Below are positions 18,296 through 26,693 of a stretch of DNA of 64,000 bases, piece by piece (within the stretch, counting starts at the first letter, position 1; each line of letters opens with the position of its first letter). The position numbers were made by a program, and so were the translations under genes. The notes under the pieces were generated by a model. That model searched no databases. It saw only the letters and a program-made list of their open reading frames with translations, and was not told where the DNA came from. Origin of the DNA: Pseudomonas lalkuanensis (GTDB lineage: Bacteria > Pseudomonadota > Gammaproteobacteria > Pseudomonadales > Pseudomonadaceae); NCBI RefSeq assembly GCF_008807375.1, contig NZ_CP043311.1:5188001-5252000 (forward strand), written 5' to 3'.

Positions 18296-18353
18296 AGGAT
18301 ATGTAGCGTAGAGCGACGCATCCACGGTGTTTACCCGTACAGGTAAAGTTTTC
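18296..18353. promoter_or_regulatory. Repeated operator-like element, copy 3, with palindrome, between rmuC and the WYL gene
   Basis: Aligned to copies 1 and 2: AGGATATGTAGCG at the left and TACAGGTAAAGTT at the right. Here the right part is a perfect inverted repeat TTTACC-N6-GGTAAA at 18330-18347. It lies between the divergent rmuC operon and the WYL regulator gene, 24 bases before the latter's start. WYL regulators of the BrxR/CapW type commonly repress their own promoter through inverted repeats, so this is a candidate autoregulatory operator. Confidence 0.65.
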
Positions 18354-18370
18354 GAGCAGATGGAGAAGCC

Positions 18371-19246
18371 ATGAAGCGCAAGCAATCGATCGAATCAGTA
18401 CGCTGGGATCTGGCATTACGCTATCGCCTGATCGAGACGGTGGCCTGGTGGGAAGGCCGGCTGACAACGGGACACCTGATACAGAGCTTTGGTATCAGCC
18501 GGCAACAGGCATCCAAGGACATCAACACCTACATCAGCGAGCATGCGCCGAAAAACCTGACATATGACAAGCACCTGAAGGGGTACGTACCCAGCAAGCA
18601 GTTCAAGCCCCTGTTCATTGATGACAGCGCCAGCGCCTACCTGCACCTGCTCAATCAGAACCACGACCGCGCCCCGCATATCGAGGGTCTGGCCCTGGCC
18701 TACGCCCACACCGAGGTGCTGCGGGTCCCGGATCGCTCGGTCAAGCCCGAGGTGCTCCGTCCCATTCTGCGTGCTTGCCGCGAAGGACTACGTCTGGAGT
18801 GCGAATATGTGTCCTTCACCACCCCAGACGGCGAAGCCCGCCTGATCGCTCCGCACACTCTGGTCTTCACCGGCATGCGCTGGCATGTACGCGCCTACTG
18901 TGAGAAGAACCGTGATTACCGAGACTTTGTCCTGAGCCGCTTCAGGGGCACCCCGGAACTCATTGACGACGTATCCGCAAATACCCGCGAGCAGGACGGC
19001 GGCTGGAATAGCCTGGTTAAGGTCATCATCGAACCGGACTCGCGCCTGAAGCCCGATCAGAAAGTCATCATCGAAAACGACTTCGGCATGCTCAACGGAC
19101 AACTGGTGATCGACACCAGAGGTGCACTGGTGCAGTACGTTCTTCAGCGCTACCAGATTGACCCAACCAAGGTGCATGCCAAAGCCACGGCGCAGCAGAT
19201 CGTGGTGGCGAACCTGGATGAACTTCGTTCCTGGTTGTATCAGTGA
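18371..19246 (+). CDS. WYL-domain transcriptional regulator, BrxR/CapW-like
   Basis: 291 aa. A winged helix (residues about 15-75: WWEGRLTTGHLIQSFGISRQ) is followed by a WYL domain with LECEYVSFTTPDGEARLIAP, LVFTGMRWHVRAYCEKNRDY and RDFVLSRFRG, then a WCX-like C-terminal extension. The total length and order fit the BrxR/CapW family, which represses phage-defence operons until a ligand is sensed. It starts 24 bases after a palindrome in the divergent promoter, so autoregulation plus control of the rmuC operon is likely. Related elements upstream of other operons suggest a wider regulon. An inverted repeat GTTTGT-N6-ACAAAC follows the gene at 19266-19283. Confidence 0.9.
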   Translation: MKRKQSIESVRWDLALRYRLIETVAWWEGRLTTGHLIQSFGISRQQASKDINTYISEHAPKNLTYDKHLKGYVPSKQFKPLFIDDSASAYLHLLNQNHDRAPHIEGLALAYAHTEVLRVPDRSVKPEVLRPILRACREGLRLECEYVSFTTPDGEARLIAPHTLVFTGMRWHVRAYCEKNRDYRDFVLSRFRGTPELIDDVSANTREQDGGWNSLVKVIIEPDSRLKPDQKVIIENDFGMLNGQLVIDTRGALVQYVLQRYQIDPTKVHAKATAQQIVVANLDELRSWLYQ

Positions 19247-19324
19247 CTAGCTAATGCAGGCGAAAGTTTGTTTACCTACAAACAACCGACTAGAGCGGAA
19301 CTTAGCCGCCGATTGTGCTGAGTT

Positions 19325-19531
19325 TTAGAGACGCGGTGCTAGCCACTGCTTGAACCGGGCGACTAGCACTTCGAGTTCTTTAGCCGGGCGCCGCTCAATC
19401 TGCCTTGAGCCACAACCGGGGCATTGCTCGACCCAATCATTGGGAGACAGTTCATCACTGCGAGGCACCACGGTGCGCCGCCACTGACAGGCTGGACATT
19501 GCAGGACGAAAGGACGCATGGGAATAGGCAT
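19325..19531 (-). CDS. Small zinc-ribbon protein, paralogue of the one at 25187
   Basis: 68 aa with two CPxC knuckles (CPACQWRRT and CPGCGSRQIERR) separated by about 25 residues, followed by a helical C-terminus. GGAG lies eight bases before the start. It resembles the 70-aa protein at 25187-25399 throughout (both begin MPIP, share the two knuckles, then ERRxA). It is the last gene on the minus strand, 76 bases after the YaaW-like gene, so the dynamin/patatin operon is bracketed by the two paralogues. The role is unknown. Confidence 0.75.
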   Translation of the reverse strand: MPIPMRPFVLQCPACQWRRTVVPRSDELSPNDWVEQCPGCGSRQIERRPAKELEVLVARFKQWLAPRL

Positions 19532-19607
19532 TCGACGCTCTCCGATGTGCGAATGCCTGTCACCTTGCCCTGGCAGCGCGACAAAATAGGCCGCGCCGAA
19601 TACAAGA

Positions 19608-20369
19608 TTAACCGGGGTGCCGAGTCTCCAAGCGGATCAAGGCAATCAGCACTACGCAAGGGACGGTGATGCGTAAGGCGGGACCTGTAAGGCTGTAGGC
19701 TCCCCAGATACTTCCCAAGGCCAAGCCAATGGGCCCCAAGGCTACCGAGGCCCCGCGGCTCGCCAGGAACTGTGCAGCTCCAGCGGCGGCGCTTCCCATG
19801 GACATTCCGGTGAACACCGCACCAGCTCCAAAGGCAGAGCTGGCCATCGCAGCGGTCAGCACCTGTGCCACCGTAACTCCGGTATCGGTTGCTCCCATAA
19901 CCGCCTCTCGCAAGGCAGCGATCTGCTCTCGGCCAGGCATCCCCTCAACCTTGAGAGCACGACGCAAACTCTCAAGCTCATCGGTAGAAAGCTTGTCCCA
20001 GAGAGTCTCAAGTAGTTGAACCAGTACGCGACGCTCAAGTTCGACAATTGAATCCCCGTCTTGGCGCTTCCCTTTGAGGTGATCGAGCACGTCGACTACG
20101 ATCGACGGCCAAGCGGCACCTTCGGAACGCAATAGGTTAACAACGCTGTTACCTCCGAAATGCAAGAGTTCACTGACCAACAGCGCCAACGTCGCCGTCG
20201 AGTAATCACCCTGAGCCTTCGCCTGAACCAACGCCTTGCAATTGCCGGCAGACAACATCAGGCGCCCCTTACCACCGTCGGTGATGTAGTCCACCAAAAG
20301 ATCGAGATACACCCTGTCTGCTTTGGCCAACAGCTGTTGCAATGCCTGGGCCCCGCTTTCGTCACTCAT
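19608..20369 (-). CDS. YaaW/UPF0174-like membrane-associated protein
   Basis: 253 aa. The N-terminal half is helical and includes ELLHFGGNSVVNLLRSEG, closely like the ELxHFGGxSxxNxLR signature of E. coli YaaW (UPF0174/DUF3944). The C-terminal half is a Gly/Ala-rich hydrophobic zipper (FGAGAVFTGMSMGSAAAGA) and ends ALRITVPCVVLIALIRL, matching YaaW's AYRVTIPAV ending. The biochemical role of the family is unknown; membrane insertion is likely from the zipper. The gene starts 9 bases after patatin ends. In this operon it may supply a membrane-active component. Confidence 0.8.
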   Translation of the reverse strand: MSDESGAQALQQLLAKADRVYLDLLVDYITDGGKGRLMLSAGNCKALVQAKAQGDYSTATLALLVSELLHFGGNSVVNLLRSEGAAWPSIVVDVLDHLKGKRQDGDSIVELERRVLVQLLETLWDKLSTDELESLRRALKVEGMPGREQIAALREAVMGATDTGVTVAQVLTAAMASSAFGAGAVFTGMSMGSAAAGAAQFLASRGASVALGPIGLALGSIWGAYSLTGPALRITVPCVVLIALIRLETRHPG

Positions 20370-20378
20370 TGCCTACCT

Positions 20379-21455
20379 CTACTTCAACTTCGCCATGGCA
20401 TCCGCCAGTGCTTTATCGGCATGGACATTTTCCTGCTCGGCAACCCCCAGTGCAGCTTCAGAGGTACGTAACTCATTTCGGCTCCTTTGAGCGTCCATGA
20501 CTCTACCTACGCAAGCCTTAGTGTCGCGATAGCCCTGCTCGATCCAGGAGGGAATCTTTTCAGCGTCAAATCCGAGTAGATCCCGTGCACCACTCAGCGG
20601 CCCGGTGGCACGATTGAGTGTTTCTCCGGGGCGGATTTCCAAGATTGTGGCGCCAGGAAAGTCCTGTCGGCTCCATGGAGAGCCATCACTGAGGTGAGTA
20701 ACGATGATCAGATTGCAGCCAGCCTCCAGCAATGGAGCAATCGGGGTATTACCCTGCATGGTCTGCCAGCCACCCTGGCCACCATCGGAGTAACGTTGGC
20801 CGTTGCTCATCCGCGCCTTGAATAGCACCGGAATTGCAGCAGAGGCCAACAGGACTTTCTTTCGCTCTTCCGAAGGCAGGGATTGGATATGCACAAAGTC
20901 GGAGTTCGGCGTATTGGCAAACCCCAGTTCAGCCTTGAACGCCGATAGCAGGTCAGCCACGCCGCCATTGCTCTTGTAAAGCGAGACATACAGCGGCAGG
21001 CCCTTTTCCAGCTCCTCAGAGACCAGGTACTCATCCATCAAGGCCTTGAGCGGCTTGTCGTCGAGCACGCTGTCTTCAAGAAATTCCAGCCACTCGGGCA
21101 GTTCATAGCCCAGCCGCTGGGCAATCTCCTGAGCCGCAGATACTGCTCCCAGCGCCAGCCCGGCCCCCTGAAGACGCAGACCCGCAGCCGCCAGCAGCAC
21201 CAAATAGCCCGGAACCTTCATATTCAGCGGAGACTGCCTGGCCAGGCGTCCCCAAAGCTCTTCCAGGCGCGCGATGGCTACATCCAGTGACGGCGAAGAA
21301 GCCAGCACACCGCCGTTCAAAGCGCCGATACTGGCCCCGGAAACCGCGTCGATGCGAGTGCCCAGCTCACGCAAGGCCTTGAGCACACCGACCTGGTAGG
21401 CGCCCTTGGCACCGCCACCGGACAGGACCAAGCCGACCTTCATTGCCTCAGCCAT
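20379..21455 (-). CDS. Patatin-like phospholipase
   Basis: 358 aa with all patatin elements: the oxyanion loop LSGGGAKGAYQVGVL, the nucleophile elbow SGASIGALNG (Ser42) and the catalytic Asp in YSDGGQGGW. No signal peptide or beta-barrel is present, so it is a cytoplasmic acyl hydrolase expected to attack membrane lipids. A strong GGAGG ribosome site precedes the ATG at 21455, which overlaps the upstream gene by eight bases. Patatins serve as membrane-damaging effectors in several anti-phage systems such as CBASS CapV. Here no cyclase is adjacent; the neighbours are a dynamin GTPase and a YaaW-like protein. Confidence 0.93.
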   Translation of the reverse strand: MAEAMKVGLVLSGGGAKGAYQVGVLKALRELGTRIDAVSGASIGALNGGVLASSPSLDVAIARLEELWGRLARQSPLNMKVPGYLVLLAAAGLRLQGAGLALGAVSAAQEIAQRLGYELPEWLEFLEDSVLDDKPLKALMDEYLVSEELEKGLPLYVSLYKSNGGVADLLSAFKAELGFANTPNSDFVHIQSLPSEERKKVLLASAAIPVLFKARMSNGQRYSDGGQGGWQTMQGNTPIAPLLEAGCNLIIVTHLSDGSPWSRQDFPGATILEIRPGETLNRATGPLSGARDLLGFDAEKIPSWIEQGYRDTKACVGRVMDAQRSRNELRTSEAALGVAEQENVHADKALADAMAKLK

Positions 21456-22359
21456 TCTGCACCTCCGTAAACAGCTCGCTGATCAAGGTCTCCGTGAAGC
21501 GTTGCGCGGAACCCAGTCGCGGGACCTGCAGCGGGAGATCCTGCGGTTGCTGGGAAACCACGAAACTAAACGGGTTGCGCTCAGGGTCGGCCCAATCGCC
21601 CAGGTACCCCAAGGCATCGCTGGCATCAGCCAGCACATGCCGCCCCTGCGGCCGCGCCAGCCAGCGCTCGCGGGTACCGATTCGTTCTCCCACGCTCAAG
21701 CCGGCGTCCTTACTCAACTGGACAATGGCCCGGTTAGCCAGCAGCTCCAGTTGCTTTTGGCGCTCCTGTCCAGTCACCCGTAGGCAATGGTCACCGAACG
21801 CTCCCCAACGCAGTTCCTCGAGTGCCGCATAACAGCGCCCAGATAGCGAGAAGCTACTGAAGCGGCCAGCAGCCCACTTACTGAAAACCTCATCGAGTTG
21901 GAGCTGCGCTTGCTGCAAGCTGCCGATCCGAACAACTTCCTGCTCCAGTGCGCTGCACCGATCCCCCAGCCGCTGGGATAACAGCTCCAATCTTTGGCGG
22001 GTTTCAACTGCGTAGCCAGCGATCTTGGCGACATCCAGCTGCAGCGCATTTACCCGCTGATTCACCCTGACGATGGTGTGATTGCTTTTCGCCAGGGATT
22101 CGCTCAGCTCCTTGAGCCACTGCAAAGCCCCCTCCACGCTATCGGTTAAGCTGGCGTTGATCTCCGCCTGATGTCGCGCTCCCTGCCCAGTAAACCCGTC
22201 GTACAGGCGCGAGAAGAAGGCAGTTCGCCCTGCGATATAGCGCTGGCGCTCGCGAGCTACGTCGATACCGTTGGCGAAATCGACAACGAACTTTTCCGGC
22301 AGGCAAGTGAGCAATTGGCAGATTTCAGAATGCTGGTTCAGTGCGTTGGCATCACTCAT
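21448..22359 (-). CDS. Helical partner protein of the dynamin/patatin operon, unknown
   Basis: 303 aa, almost wholly helical with coiled-coil-like stretches (residues about 60-160, including NQRVNALQLDVAKIAGYAVE) and no membrane segment. A more compact part contains AGRFSSFSLSGRCYAALEEL. The start overlaps the dynamin end by four bases (ATGA) and the end overlaps patatin by eight, so all three are translationally coupled. In E. coli the dynamin-like crfC (yjdA) is followed by yjcZ, a protein of similar size; whether this is a YjcZ relative needs an alignment. A linker between GTPase and lipase is one possible role. Confidence 0.8.
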   Translation of the reverse strand: MSDANALNQHSEICQLLTCLPEKFVVDFANGIDVARERQRYIAGRTAFFSRLYDGFTGQGARHQAEINASLTDSVEGALQWLKELSESLAKSNHTIVRVNQRVNALQLDVAKIAGYAVETRQRLELLSQRLGDRCSALEQEVVRIGSLQQAQLQLDEVFSKWAAGRFSSFSLSGRCYAALEELRWGAFGDHCLRVTGQERQKQLELLANRAIVQLSKDAGLSVGERIGTRERWLARPQGRHVLADASDALGYLGDWADPERNPFSFVVSQQPQDLPLQVPRLGSAQRFTETLISELFTEVQNG

Positions 22360-24764
22360 GCCACAGCCTCCTCGATAGAGGGTTGGACGTCGTTCTTGAG
22401 TTCTTCGCTGTCCCTCTGGATTGCCGGCACATTGCGCTTGAGGCCAGCAAGCCGCTGAGCCAGGGCTTGCTGTTCATCCCGGCTGTTTTGCTTATCAAGG
22501 AGGCTTTGCGCCAAGTCACTACGGATGTTTTCCAAGGTGTACTTGAGCTGCTCGAAGAACTGGTGAACACCGGTCTCCAAAGGCGCCTTGATAGTGACGC
22601 TGGTCGTTTCGAGTAGCTCCTCGAACAACATGTCAACCGAGCCATTGATTCTTTTCTTGATTTTATTGATATCGACCTCGAAGTAGCCCTCGGTTGTCTC
22701 GTAGGACTCCCACCCCCAGTCGGACGTATTAAACCAGCTGCAAATGGTCCCCCACGCCCCACTACTGCGGCGGTAGCGCGTTACAGGGCGACGCCTGCTG
22801 TCGATCACCTCTCCCAACAACTCACTTGCAGAGTATTTAAAGCTAAGCGGAGCGGTATCCGGAAGCCGAATATCGACTGCAAAACCGCTTCGGTTAAAAC
22901 GCTCATTGAGCGCTTTGATCAATTCGTTTGCTTCACCTTTGATATTCTGAGAAAAACTTTCTCGAAACTTTCCAAGCAAAATCTCGATATCGTGCGCCAT
23001 GATCTTTTCGCCGTCAGCGATTATTTTCTGAACGCCGTTCTCAATCGCTTTGACCAGTGTTTCAGCTTCTTCCTTACTGCTGAGAGCAATCAACGGATGG
23101 CTCTCGTCAAACTCATAACCGAAGCCCTCCCGGTCACGCTCGGGAAAACCCCAAAAAGCCCTGAATAGGCTCCTAACACCCATTGGCGACAAGCTTTTTT
23201 GCGCGTCTGCACGTGCCTTCGCCTGCTTCTTTTCGCTCGCTTTCCCAGCCTTGAATTCAGCCTCGATTTCCCCTTCGATGCCTTTTCGAATGGCATCGAA
23301 GATTTCCCCCATTTCGGTATGGATTTCTTCCAGTACCTTCTTAGCCTTCTCCTGGCTTTCCGACTCCAAGCTTTTGACCTGCTCGACGTCATTGAGCAGA
23401 GAATTAATCTGCTCCTCGAGTTCCAGGGAGCTCTTAGCCAGCGCAGTGTCACGAACCTCCAAGAAGCGGTTGAGCCGGGAAGCGATATCCACCAGCTTTG
23501 AAGCCGCGGAGGCGATAGCAAGCGTTGCAGCTTGCCCATGGGCCATGCGGATCACGTTATCCAATGGGGCGCTAAACAGGGATTTCTTCCATAGCATGTC
23601 AGCCCTGCGCAGGACTTCTTCGGCATTATCAATGGACTCTTCCCAGCCCATTCCTAGAACCAACTCACCGAAATCAGCCACCCAAGCATGGTCAGCGGAC
23701 AGGCCTCGACCATTAGCGAGCTCATGGCGGGCGCGATTAGCCAGGTACCCCCAACGCGACGAAACGGGAAATACGTGCTCACGCTTTAGCCGCCTACCCA
23801 TCAAGGTATCGGCGACAAACGCCTGGATCTGTTCAGCACTGTCGCCATGTCGATCCTTCTGGTCAAACTTGTTGACCACCGCGTACATACGACCACGACA
23901 AGTCTCAGAAATGATCTCCAGCTCCTGACGCACCTGCTCATCGGCCTCTGACTTGAGCTGGGTGAAATCGAGGACGGCCAACACTGCAGAAGCCTTCTTC
24001 AATTGATCCTGCAGCATCTTGCGCAGATGTGGCTGACCGGATTCATTGGGCCCAGGAGTATCAAGAAGGGTTAGACGGCCGCCCGCCTCTGTCATCTCGC
24101 TCAAATGAGCGAAGCGCACTTCGATAACCGGCAGCTCATGAACGTTGCCATAGCTGGAAAACGGAAACTCCACGTCTAGTGCTGCGGACAAGCGCACCAG
24201 ATCATTAAGGTTCTTGAGGAAATCGAAAATCGCTTCAGGCCCCTCATAGCGGTTTCCGAATCGTTCCTGCCGCTGGATCATGCCCAATAACTCAAGCATG
24301 TCATCGGTATGTTCGAGACTATCCAGGGCTTGCTGACCGGCTGGGCTGCGACAAACCTCATACAACTGGCCAAGCAGGTCGTTGATGGGGGCATTATTGT
24401 CCAGACGCAGCAACGGCTCGAGCTGCTCGGGGGTATGGCGTATCAGGGTCGGCAGAGCGGTCATTGGGCGATTGCGATTCGGCAGCACTTCGGTACCGAC
24501 AATCGCGTTGATGGTGGTGGACTTACCGGCCTTCATGGTCCCTACGACCGCCAACACCATCTCCAGGCTTTCCAGCTTGGCCCGCTCACCACGCAACATC
24601 TCGATGTCCTTGCCGATCGTGTCGCGAGAGAACGTCTGGTGTCCGCCATCCTGTTCCTCGACCACCACGCCAGGCTCAGCCTGCATCCGCTCAAGCAGGT
24701 CGATTTCCACATCCAGAAGCCTGCGTGCTTCCTCCTGAAGAATGGTGATGCTGTTTTCGTGCAT
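22356..24764 (-). CDS. CrfC (YjdA)-like dynamin-family GTPase
   Basis: 802 aa from the ATG at 24764, preceded by AAGGAGATGAC. The GTPase domain is close to E. coli CrfC: GTMKAGKSTTINAIVGTEVL (P-loop at about residues 75-83), NRNRPMTALPTLIRHTP (switch), LLDTPGPNESGQPH (G3) and VVNKFDQKDRH (G4). Then come a long helical region (about 430-560), a mid segment with FRAFWGFPERDREGFGYEF that could be a membrane-touching paddle, and a helical C-terminus. E. coli CrfC binds the replication clamp and affects chromosome positioning. Here it heads an operon with a helical protein, patatin and a YaaW-like protein, a context that points to membrane-linked defence. Confidence 0.9.
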   Translation of the reverse strand: MHENSITILQEEARRLLDVEIDLLERMQAEPGVVVEEQDGGHQTFSRDTIGKDIEMLRGERAKLESLEMVLAVVGTMKAGKSTTINAIVGTEVLPNRNRPMTALPTLIRHTPEQLEPLLRLDNNAPINDLLGQLYEVCRSPAGQQALDSLEHTDDMLELLGMIQRQERFGNRYEGPEAIFDFLKNLNDLVRLSAALDVEFPFSSYGNVHELPVIEVRFAHLSEMTEAGGRLTLLDTPGPNESGQPHLRKMLQDQLKKASAVLAVLDFTQLKSEADEQVRQELEIISETCRGRMYAVVNKFDQKDRHGDSAEQIQAFVADTLMGRRLKREHVFPVSSRWGYLANRARHELANGRGLSADHAWVADFGELVLGMGWEESIDNAEEVLRRADMLWKKSLFSAPLDNVIRMAHGQAATLAIASAASKLVDIASRLNRFLEVRDTALAKSSLELEEQINSLLNDVEQVKSLESESQEKAKKVLEEIHTEMGEIFDAIRKGIEGEIEAEFKAGKASEKKQAKARADAQKSLSPMGVRSLFRAFWGFPERDREGFGYEFDESHPLIALSSKEEAETLVKAIENGVQKIIADGEKIMAHDIEILLGKFRESFSQNIKGEANELIKALNERFNRSGFAVDIRLPDTAPLSFKYSASELLGEVIDSRRRPVTRYRRSSGAWGTICSWFNTSDWGWESYETTEGYFEVDINKIKKRINGSVDMLFEELLETTSVTIKAPLETGVHQFFEQLKYTLENIRSDLAQSLLDKQNSRDEQQALAQRLAGLKRNVPAIQRDSEELKNDVQPSIEEAVA

Positions 24765-25186
24765 GTCATCTCCTTGAACGTAGCCCCTTTCCCGAGGCCA
24801 ACGAATTACGGGCGAGCTGTATCGGTAGAACGCCAGAACAGTTCGATCCTGATATCCCAGCATCGCGCTGAAGGCCTACTGCCAACGCGCGATAGGTAGA
24901 AGCAAAAAAATAAGTTGGAGAGTTTGGTGATGCTGCTGGGCACGCTAATTAATCGCCGGGGAGCCAATTCCATTGGATGAGCAGCTTGGGGGGAACTCGC
25001 CTACCTCATCGAGTTAGGGGAAGCCAGGACCAAGCCAACACATCGTATCCTTCAATATTGGGATTGCTTTAGCTTGCTGGAGGTTGTCCAGCACATCTCG
25101 TCAGCCGATTGGCGCCAGAGGGAAAGCAAGCCTACCTCGGCGGATGGCTTTTTGCCATGCAACAAAAGCCTCGAATTCGCAGCCGG
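24765..25186. other. Intergenic leader of the dynamin operon
   Basis: About 420 bases, lower in GC than the surrounding genes, between the second zinc-ribbon gene and the dynamin start. No gene was found. An A-rich stretch near 24903 and several AT-rich blocks could hold the promoter of the dynamin operon, but no consensus is clear enough to mark. Confidence 0.5.
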
Positions 25187-25399
25187 TCAACCTCTATCAA
25201 GTCCGAAAATCCGTTCGATCCTGGCCCTGAGGATCTCGGTCTGAGAAGCCGACCGCCGCTCCAATATGTCGTATCCGCAGTGCGGACACTTGGCATACCA
25301 GTCTCGCCCCATAATCAGTGCGTCACTGAGCGGGATGATGGTCTTTTTCCAGAAGCAACGGGGACAGCAAAGCGTGTAGGGCATCGGAGGTATAGGCAT
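25187..25399 (-). CDS. Small zinc-ribbon protein, paralogue of the one at 19325
   Basis: 70 aa: CCPRCFWKKTIIPLSDAL, then CPHCGYDILERRSASQ, giving two Cys pairs for one zinc, and a short basic helix at the end. It aligns end to end with the 68-aa protein at 19325. It precedes the dynamin operon on the same strand, with a 420-base gap, and is divergent from the AAA+ module across a region rich in inverted repeats. Duplicated zinc ribbons on both sides of a module suggest either a shared adaptor or a past duplication of the flank. Confidence 0.7.
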   Translation of the reverse strand: MPIPPMPYTLCCPRCFWKKTIIPLSDALIMGRDWYAKCPHCGYDILERRSASQTEILRARIERIFGLDRG

Positions 25400-25443
25400 G
25401 ACGTCGCTCGCAAAGACTGGACGAGGAGAATTTGCCAGAGCGC

Positions 25444-25583
25444 TGCGACGAGATATGTCGCAATAGCATCAGACTCCGCGTTGGTCTGCACTCACCGCAT
25501 GACCCTAGCGACGCTGCGACTTAAAACTCCTGACGTTCGGTTCAACGTGAACGGGCGAACCACATAGCGACGCATTTTGTCGC
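25444..25583. promoter_or_regulatory. Divergent regulatory region with two GCGAC-N7-GTCGC inverted repeats
   Basis: TGCGAC-N7-GTCGCA lies at 25444-25462 and GCGAC-N7-GTCGC at 25567-25583, with two direct half-sites GCGAC at 25508 and 25516 between. The first includes GATATGTCGC, also found in the island elements at 3979 and 15501. The region separates the zinc-ribbon gene (minus) from the AAA+ operon (plus, start 25628). These are candidate operators for one of the two WYL regulators, most simply the one encoded at the end of the AAA+ operon. Confidence 0.6.
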
Positions 25584-25627
25584 AAGCCTGATTCATCCTC
25601 CTTGCACAGTAGTGAAAGGAGCCGCTC

Positions 25628-26014
25628 ATGGATCGCCACATCAAGGAATCGCTCGAATCGCTGTTGCTGGAATCCGGTAACAGCAAACGCTTGGGCAAAC
25701 GCATCATCGCTCTGGCTGGATTTCTAAGCCCAACGGCAATCCCCGAGGACATTCGCCAGCAACTAGGTGCCCTCTCTCGCCTGCAGATTCAACAGGACGC
25801 ATTCGACTCCCTGCTGGAGCCCGTCGCCCTGATGGCCCGGTCGGGCACCGTGCAGAACTTGGACAGCGAGGTCAGTCGACTGATGATTGCCAGTCTGGAG
25901 CAAACACGAAAGAACATCAGCGACATAGAAGGCATCAGCTATGCCGAGCTGATCACTTGGCTGGTAGAGCTTGCTCAAGCTCGCAAAATCATCCGCGTCA
26001 AATCGGGTACTTGA
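25628..26014 (+). CDS. Unknown small helical protein, first gene of AAA+ module
   Basis: 128 aa, ATG at 25628 after AAGGAG. It is predicted all-helical with mixed charge (MDRHIKESLESLLLESGNSK...), with no membrane segment, metal ligands or known motif. It is followed after 11 bases by a second unknown gene and then by a double-AAA+ ATPase. No family was recognised. Its position and small size suit an adaptor or substrate-recognition subunit for the ATPase, but this is only inference. Confidence 0.7.
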   Translation: MDRHIKESLESLLLESGNSKRLGKRIIALAGFLSPTAIPEDIRQQLGALSRLQIQQDAFDSLLEPVALMARSGTVQNLDSEVSRLMIASLEQTRKNISDIEGISYAELITWLVELAQARKIIRVKSGT

Positions 26015-26025
26015 GGAGCACTGCC

Positions 26026-26667
26026 ATGCATTCGCTCCCGCGCGAGCTCCCGCAGCCGCTGAAACTACGTGTCCTGGACTTCCCCAGCCGCCACGAGACG
26101 CTTTACAGCCGCCATGCCGCCAATCAGAGCCGGAGCCTAGAGTCCGGCCATCTGGACTTCGTGGTCCAAGCCCCCCTGGATCACCTAAGTAACGGCGACT
26201 CCACCGCTCCAGTCATCTTCCTCGACCCCTATCCGGTGACGCGGCAATTACCGCGCCATGGCTATCAACTGGTCTACACACCCACGCAGGGGTGTGCGGA
26301 CTTTCACATGTGGTCCGGCCGAGTGATCGACAATCTGCGCCATGCCTTGTTGGGAGACCTGCTGGTGAGCGCGGACTACCTCAACTTCTTGGAGATGCTC
26401 AGGGACAACCAGAGCCGCCAGCTTCGCTACGAGCTAATCGACTGTGAAACGCCGACGAAAGTGCCCTATCAGCAACTGCTTGGGCTGCGTTTCAAAACGC
26501 TGTTCGCGATGGTGCTCGCACCGGACAACCTATCCATCCGTTATTGGTCACTGCTCGCCAACGCTTTGTCGGTCATGAATCCCGACCTTAAAAGCTTTGC
26601 CTTGGGTATGCAGCCCTCGCCCAGGATGGTTCCCCAGCTACTTCTGCTCGGCGAACCAGAACTCTGA
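26026..26667 (+). CDS. Unknown 213-aa protein, second gene of AAA+ module
   Basis: The start is placed at the ATG at 26026, preceded by GAGGAG, rather than at an earlier in-frame start within the previous gene. The protein is mixed alpha/beta (LDFVVQAPLDHL, VIFLDPYPVTRQLPRHGYQL, VPYQQLLGLRFKTLFAMVLA) without a signal peptide or recognised motif. Spacing is 11 bases to the gene before and 26 to the AAA+ gene after. No function can be assigned. Confidence 0.7.
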   Translation: MHSLPRELPQPLKLRVLDFPSRHETLYSRHAANQSRSLESGHLDFVVQAPLDHLSNGDSTAPVIFLDPYPVTRQLPRHGYQLVYTPTQGCADFHMWSGRVIDNLRHALLGDLLVSADYLNFLEMLRDNQSRQLRYELIDCETPTKVPYQQLLGLRFKTLFAMVLAPDNLSIRYWSLLANALSVMNPDLKSFALGMQPSPRMVPQLLLLGEPEL

Positions 26668-26693
26668 CCTGCCCCCTGACACTAGGAGCCACC

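Noticed and set aside
20379..21455. Patatin as a CBASS CapV effector
   Set aside because: No cyclic-nucleotide cyclase or Cap2/Cap3 gene is adjacent; the neighbours are dynamin-like and YaaW-like.
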